This document shows positions 59,022 through 64,000 of a stretch of DNA of 64,000 bases, piece after piece. The notes beneath the pieces were generated by a model. That model was not told the DNA's origin. It was given only the letters and a program-made list of their open reading frames with translations, and searched no databases. The DNA is from Flaccisagitta enflata. Taxonomy: Eukaryota > Chaetognatha > Sagittoidea > Aphragmophora. How positions within the stretch are numbered: position 1 is the first letter of the stretch; the number at the start of each line of letters is the position of its first letter. Both the position numbers and the translations under genes were made by a program. The stretch spans positions 8,246,001 to 8,310,000 of the forward strand of contig OZ231127.1 of NCBI GenBank assembly GCA_965153355.1, read 5' to 3'.

Positions 59022-59470
59022 TTTGGGCAGCACAGAAGGACGAAGTCTGCAAAACAGGGACTTTCGTTCGTCATTCCGTTCGTCCGTGCGTCCCCCCCTC
59101 ATCAGGCCCCTCAGGCCTCAGATCTGGCCTCTGAGACCTCAAATCTGGCCTCTCAGGCCTCAAATCCTGCCTCTCAGGCCTCAAATCCAGCCTTTCAGGC
59201 CTCAAATCCGGCCTCTAAGGCCTCAAATCCAACCTCTCAGGCCTCAAACCTGGCCTCTCAGGCTTCAAATTAGGCATCTCTGGCCTCAATTCCAAATTCA
59301 CAGGCCTCAAACCTGGACTCTTCAGGCAGGACGAATGAAAGTCCCCCTGTGTTCTACAGGACTTCGTCCCCTTCGGGGCCGCTGCCCTGCTTCCCCTCAC
59401 TCCAATTCTCAATCACTCAAAGCAGGGCAACGGGTATCGCTGACCACATATTGCCCTTGGGCGACCTGTT
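59022..59470 (+). mobile_element. Family-2 element, CCTCAGGCCTCAAAT array
   Basis: Left end TTTTGGGCAGCACAGAAGGA-CGAAGTC with GGGACTTTCGTTCGTC. Right end is the inverse: GACGAATGAAAGTCCCCCTG, GACTTCGTCCCCTTCGGGGC-CGCTGCCCTGC. The tail GCAGGGCAACGGGTATCGCT-GACCA follows. Inside are GTTCGTCCGTGCGTCC, a C-run and about ten units of TCAGGCCTCAAATCTGGCC. Confidence 0.75.
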
Positions 59471-59539
59471 TTTATTTTTTTTACATTTTCCGCATTTTTC
59501 TCAAAGATCTTTATTTCTCATCGATCTCAATTTTGAGCG

Positions 59540-60672
59540 TTAGATGGTCAGCGGTACCCGTTGCCCCTATGTGAGTGTATGTGGGTGTGAGGTGGTTAGT
59601 GGGGCAGCGGCCCCGAAGGGGCCGATGACCTATGCTGGTTTTATTTGAGTCCCAAGGCTGTGATTTGAGCCTGGAGGCTTGGTTTTAAGCCTCAAGGCTG
59701 GGATTTGAGCTTCCAGGCAGAGATTTGAGCTTCATGGCTGGGATTTGAGCTTTGAGGCTGGGATTTGAGCCGCGAGACTAGGATTTGGGCCTCAAGACTA
59801 GGATTTGGGCCTTGAGACTAGGATTGGAGCCTGGAGGCTTGGATTTGAGCCTTGAGGCTGGGATTAGAGCTTCAAGGCTGGGATTTGAGCTTCAAGGCTT
59901 CGATTTGAGCTTCAAGGCTGGGATTTGAGTTTCGAGCCTGGGATTTGAGCTTTGAGGCTGGGATTTGAGCTTTGAGGCCGGGATTTGAGCTTTGAGGCTG
60001 GGACTTGAGCTTTGAGGCTGGGATTTGAGCTTTGAGGCAGGGATTTGAGCTTTGAGGCAGGGATTTGAGCCTTGAGGCTAGGATTTGATCCTTTAGTTTA
60101 GGCTGGGATTTGAGCCTTGAGGCAGGGATTTGAGCCTCAAGGCTGGGATTTGAGCCTCGAGGCTAGGATTTGTGCCTCGAGGCCGGATTTGAGCCTTGGG
60201 GCGGGGGGGGGGGGATGCTAGAATTTGTGCCTCGAGGCCGGATTTGAGCCTTGGGGCGGGGGGGGGGGATACGGAGAAGGAGAAGGAGAAGGAGGAGAAA
60301 TTTCTCCTGTGTGAAAGCATAGGTTGTTGTTGTTGTTGTTAACCGGGGGAGTCTACCCGGGCGAGATGAGCATGAATGCGGCATCTGATTTTCAGAGAGG
60401 CCATGCAATCCACCACATTGGGCCATGCCATTGGATCTTTTTTGTGTAAGACTCCTGTCAATGTCGTGTCAAATTGTTGTCTGCTTCAACCGTAAGGGGA
60501 GCTTTATTTTAATCATAAACACACGCTACGCTAGCAATGCTACGTCTGAGCAGGGAACGCAGACGGGGATCGATCCCGCGACTTTCGAAACCGAAGGCAA
60601 GAGCCGTAACCACTCGGCCACCACGCGCCCCTGAAAGCATAGGTCATCGGCGCCTTCGGGGCCTCTGCCCAA
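59540..60672 (-). mobile_element. Family-2 element, inverted copy hosting a SINE
   Basis: In plus-strand order: the tail inverse (GATGGTCAGCGGTACCCGTT-GCCCC, 59540-59570), terminal repeat GGGGCAGCGGCCCCGAAGGG-GCCGATGACC (59601-59636), about 27 units of GGCTGGGATTTGAGC, G-runs with (GAAGGA)n, GGAGAAATTTCTCC, and the opposite terminal repeat GGTCATCGGCGCCTTCGGGG-CCTCTGCCC (60641-60670). A SINE is inserted 10 bp inside that right repeat. Confidence 0.8.
60325..60631 (-). mobile_element. tRNA-derived SINE with 13-bp target duplication
   Basis: The minus strand starts GGGGCGCGTGGTGGCCGAGT-GG, with an A box TGGCCGAGTGG (60610-60620) and a B box GATCGATCC (60567-60575), spaced as in a tRNA. The 3' end reads CCGGGTAGACTCCCCCGGTT and an (AAC)n tail of five units. 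TGAAAGCATAGGT occurs at 60312-60324 and 60632-60644 as the target duplication. Length is 307 bp. Retroposition would use a LINE in trans. The parent tRNA cannot be named with certainty. Confidence 0.88.
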
Positions 60673-60851
60673 AAAGGAGCATTCATGGTCATATCAAGCC
60701 AAAGGGCCAAGTTGCAGGTAATTCCGAATACCAGCGTAACTTTCAAAACCGAGCTCCGTCAAATTTCGTACAAAGACCAAATGAAGGAAACCCACGGGAA
60801 AATTTGGCAAACTGTTTAAGAAGGGCTATCGACTGCCTTGACAGATTATGA
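60673..60851 (+). pseudogene. Probable LINE ORF1 C-terminal remnant
   Basis: An open plus-strand segment ending ENLANCLRRAIDCLDRL then TGA-type termination at 60849-60851, 42 bases before the endonuclease ORF. Its position suggests the tail of ORF1 of the same LINE, cut off where the element meets the family-2 copy. It has no recognised domain. Confidence 0.4.
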
Positions 60852-60893
60852 GGTGATGCTCCAAAGTCCCACAAAAACAAAAAAGCAAATGAA

Positions 60894-62258
60894 ATGAGGA
60901 AAACAGCCTCTAAAAAGAAACATGCTGATAAATGTGAGAAATGGAAACTCTTGTATGCAAATGTCAGAGGCATGAAAAGCAAGATGACGTGTATAAAAGA
61001 TATTTTATCTGAGACCAGACCAGATATTGCTCTTTTCACGGAGACTCACCTAACTGAAAACAAAGGTGTTAATGTAAAAGGCTATACCTTTTTCGGTAAA
61101 CACAGGCAAAATCAAAAAGGTGGAGGGGTCGGAGTCCTTGTCTTGGACGAGCGGAAAATATCCATTGCCCCACATTTATCAAAAAGAGACTTAGAAATTC
61201 AATGGGTGAGTGTTAGTAGGAAAGACAATGACCCATTATTCATAGGAGTTTACTATGGAAAACAGGAAACGACTTGTAACAAACAAGCGATACAAATTGA
61301 AATGGAAAATCTTAGTGAGGAGATCCAAGAGATGAGTAGCAATGGAGAGGTAATCCTTTGCATGGATGCCAACGCAAAATTTGGCTTGATGGGGGAAGAA
61401 ATTTCTCGAAATGGAGGACTTATGAAATCTGTATTTGACGAATGTCAAGTCGAGATCATCAATTCATCGGAAAAGTGTGAAGGTACAATCACAAGACAAA
61501 ACAGGAAGAAAGCGGAGGAAAAGTCTGCTATTGACATAGTAGTTGCAACCTACAATGCAAGTCAATGGATCACGAAAATGGTAATTGATGAGGATGGCGA
61601 TTTCAGAATGAAAAATGTTAGTGAATCAGATCACAACACGATTTTTGTTGACTTATCTGTGACAAATGTTGTTAAATCTTGCCAAGGTAAGAGAACAACA
61701 TGGAATACCCGGGCATCCTCAGAGAAATATGCTCTGTTTAGGAAAAAATTGGGAGAATCAATTGATGACGCGCATTTGATTATGAGTGAAACTAAAGAAA
61801 GCATCTCTGAGAGGTACAAAAAATGGGAGAAATTGTTGTATAAGATAGCCATAACAACGATTGGAAAAACTACTGTTAGAGTAAACAAACCCCCTAAATC
61901 CAGTGAAAAGCTGGAACAATTAAGAAAAGAGAGACTTGAGTGCAAGCGACAACTTCACGCGGAAACAAGTCCTACCAAAAAGCCAGAGAAACTGGATGCA
62001 TATGTTAAAAAACAGATTGAAATAAAGGAATTTGTAATTGAGGAGGAAGGCCAACGTGTGAATTACAGATTTACAAAAATGATGGAGGATAGAAGTAAAG
62101 GAAGATTTTGGAACGCACTCAGAATGATGAAAAAAGATGATACTTCCAGCTGGCTCATAACAAAAAATCCTGATGGGGAAAGAATTTTTGACCCAGATGA
62201 GAATAAAGAAAACATTGCCCAATTTTATGAGGGATTGTACAAAAAACGAGATCACTAA
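60894..62258 (+). CDS. LINE ORF2, AP-type endonuclease part
   Basis: 454 codons from ATG at 60894 to TAA at 62256-62258. APE endonuclease motifs appear in order: YANVRG with N23, LFTETHL with E50, LCMDANAKFG with D158 and N160, AIDIVVAT with D214 and SESDHNT with D246-H247. The domain nicks target DNA for target-primed reverse transcription. A linker leads to IAQFYEGLYKKRDH just before the stop. The same frame stays open after the stop and encodes the reverse transcriptase, so this is one ORF2 broken by a single in-frame TAA. The LINE clade is not assigned. Confidence 0.85.
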   Translation: MRKTASKKKHADKCEKWKLLYANVRGMKSKMTCIKDILSETRPDIALFTETHLTENKGVNVKGYTFFGKHRQNQKGGGVGVLVLDERKISIAPHLSKRDLEIQWVSVSRKDNDPLFIGVYYGKQETTCNKQAIQIEMENLSEEIQEMSSNGEVILCMDANAKFGLMGEEISRNGGLMKSVFDECQVEIINSSEKCEGTITRQNRKKAEEKSAIDIVVATYNASQWITKMVIDEDGDFRMKNVSESDHNTIFVDLSVTNVVKSCQGKRTTWNTRASSEKYALFRKKLGESIDDAHLIMSETKESISERYKKWEKLLYKIAITTIGKTTVRVNKPPKSSEKLEQLRKERLECKRQLHAETSPTKKPEKLDAYVKKQIEIKEFVIEEEGQRVNYRFTKMMEDRSKGRFWNALRMMKKDDTSSWLITKNPDGERIFDPDENKENIAQFYEGLYKKRDH

Positions 62259-64000
62259 AGACATGATTATCATGATGAGGTCGCTGGGGCAATTATGTTG
62301 TTAGAGGCTGATGATCAAGTCTACGATGAATTTATGGAAAAAGTCCCGTCTTGGAGAGAGATAGAACAAGTAATAAAGAATAAGAAAAACGGCAAAGCGA
62401 CTACAGATTGGGAAAATGAGATACTAAAACAAGGAGGTGAAGAGATGGCCCGGTTCATTGCACCAGTCATAAAAGCTTTCTGGTTGCTCGGAATACCGCC
62501 AATTATATGGAATGAAGGCATCATTACCAACGTGTACAAAGGCAAGGGTGATCGCGAGTGCATGGACAATCAGAGAGGCATTACAGTGTCTAGTGCAATT
62601 GGGACTATTGCAGAAGAATTAATTTACAACAGAATTATTCAGAAAATTCAATTTACTCAAGCGCAAGCTGGAGGGAGAAAAGGGGTATGCACAGCAGACC
62701 ATGTATTTATAGTAAGAAGTATCATTGCAATAGCAAAAAAGCAGAAACGCAACATCATAATAACATTCTATGATGTGGTAAAGGCTTATGATAGAGCAGA
62801 TACAGATGATATCATGTACTCTATAAGCAAAAGTGGAGTCAAAGGGAAATTATGGAGACTCACAAGAGCAATGAATGAAGGTCTAACAGCCCATGTCAAC
62901 ACCAAAGCTGGACCGACCCGAAAAATACAAAGGGAAACAGGCGGCAAGCAAGGAGGCAAGCTGATTGTCCCACTATTTGCAAAAATGATGGACAACCTCG
63001 CTGAAGACATGGAAAGTAATCCAGACTTAGGAGTACAATTTAGTGACGTCATAATTCGCGCGTTGCTGTATGTGGATGACGCCATCACTATTGCAGAAGG
63101 ATATGACCAACAAGAACTAACATTGAATGAAGCCTCAGATTTTGCAGTAAAACATAAGTTCTCGTGGGGGCCAAAAAAATGTCGGACTATGGAAGTAGGC
63201 AGCCATAAAGAAGAAAGGAGCAGTTGGAAGCTAGGAGATCATGAAATCTCAAAATGCGACTCCTACAAATATCTTGGTGATTATATCAGCAGAGATGGAA
63301 AAAAAGCTGAAAACCTGAAGGAGAGAGGGGAAAAAGCGAAAGCAGTTGTAAGAACGATAATTACATGCTGCAAGAGTGAAATAATGGTCAAAATAGGAGT
63401 GACAACTATGATTAGACACGAAGCAGAAACAATACCTACTCTCCTTTATAACGCCGAAACTTGGACGTTAACTGCCACAAAGAAAAAATCGCTTGATCTG
63501 GTCGAAATAGCTGCCTTAAAGAAAATGGTCGGACTACCACAGACAACACCCACAGCCGGTATAATACTGACCACAGGAACCATGTTTACAACAATACAAA
63601 TTGAGATCAAACAGCTGCTGTTCTTACAAAGGATCCTAAGGAGAGAAAATTCACAATGGACAAAGGCTCTGCTTATCAATATGAAAGAAGAAAACATAAG
63701 CTGGGCTAAACAGATAGAAGAGACACTTGAAAAATGGAACCTAGAGACAGACTGGGAACAAATTGAAAAAAAATCGGTTCCACAATGGAAGAACGAAGTG
63801 TTGACGGCAGCAGAGGAACAAAATGCTAATAGATTGCTGGAAGAGTGCAGATCAAAACTAAGGGGGGAGATAAAAAGCAAAACAAAAACAAAATACGTAG
63901 AGACACTTGTCAATGAACCATCGTATGAAAGAGCCATTGACCCTGTACTGGTTAAATACCCATCTATAACGTATGCTAGAGCCCTCATAATGGCGAGATT
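62259..64000 (+). CDS. LINE ORF2, reverse transcriptase part (runs off the window)
   Basis: The frame is open for about 580 codons to the window edge. RT motifs are KNKKNGKATTDWENEILKQG (start of the core), DNQRGITVSSAIGTIAEELI, motif A FYDVVKAYDRAD, GGKQGGKLIVPLFAKMMDN, and motif C ALLYVDDAITIAEG. YNAETWTLT and a MVGLPQTTP region follow, typical of the C-terminal half of several LINE groups. Two changes are unusual: YVDD rather than the FADD common in LINEs, and GKQGGKL where RQGxxLSP is usual. Apart from the upstream TAA it has no frame break, so the copy is young or recently active. Confidence 0.85.

Noticed and set aside
60540-60632. A functional tRNA gene on the minus strand
   Set aside because: The tRNA-like head continues into a 300-bp body with an (AAC)n tail and a target duplication, and it does not close a clean acceptor stem, so it is a SINE.

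Overview
The window is a stretch of metazoan nuclear genome, most likely from an invertebrate. The evidence is spliced coding exons (a rhodopsin-type GPCR and an F5/8C/fucolectin-like domain), a BEL/Pao retrotransposon, an APE-type LINE, a tRNA-derived SINE, a hAT transposon, and very dense microsatellites. No operon-like gene packing, rRNA or free-standing tRNA gene was seen. Placement in the lophotrochozoans is a guess from the style of the repeats, not a result.

Host genes are sparse. The 3' end of a fucolectin/F5/8C-like gene lies on the minus strand: its last exon is at 21.9 kb, the previous exon at 28.1 kb, and two weaker upstream exons are at 28.4 and 29.1 kb. The 5' half of a GPCR lies on the plus strand (49609-51095). 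Its first intron holds extra truncated copies of exon 1 and exon 2 separated by (GAAT)n, and a well-formed type I hammerhead ribozyme motif.

Layout: 0-12 kb is microsatellites, small tandem arrays and short mobile elements. From 12.5 to 21.7 kb one 82-bp minisatellite is split by a complete hAT transposon (14862-18496) with an open transposase ORF, 14-bp terminal repeats and an 8-bp target duplication. From 22 to 29 kb is the large intron of the lectin-like gene, with simple repeats, a LINE scrap and a long palindrome. From 29.3 to 35 kb is a nest of elements inside elements with private tandem arrays. From 37.9 to 44 kb is a frame-broken BEL/Pao retrotransposon (minus). From 44.9 to 49 kb there are tandem arrays and the longest (CT)n tract. 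From 49.6 to 51.1 kb is the GPCR. From 52.5 to 60.7 kb there are foldback and helentron-like elements, MITEs and a SINE. From 60.7 kb to the end is a LINE whose reading frame runs off the window.

Two short-element families recur. Family 1 begins with T(5)AG plus a small hairpin and ends with an inverted copy of that hairpin arm, a second stem-loop and TTGTT. The three arms change together between copies, and the interior is a private tandem array. This is the architecture of non-autonomous Helentron/DINE-1-like elements, but that assignment is an inference. Family 2 has GC-rich, self-complementary inverted ends (around GGCCCC-GAA-GGGGCC), an internal array of about 20 bp, and a further stem-loop at one end. 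Both families seem to be where many of the local satellites begin.
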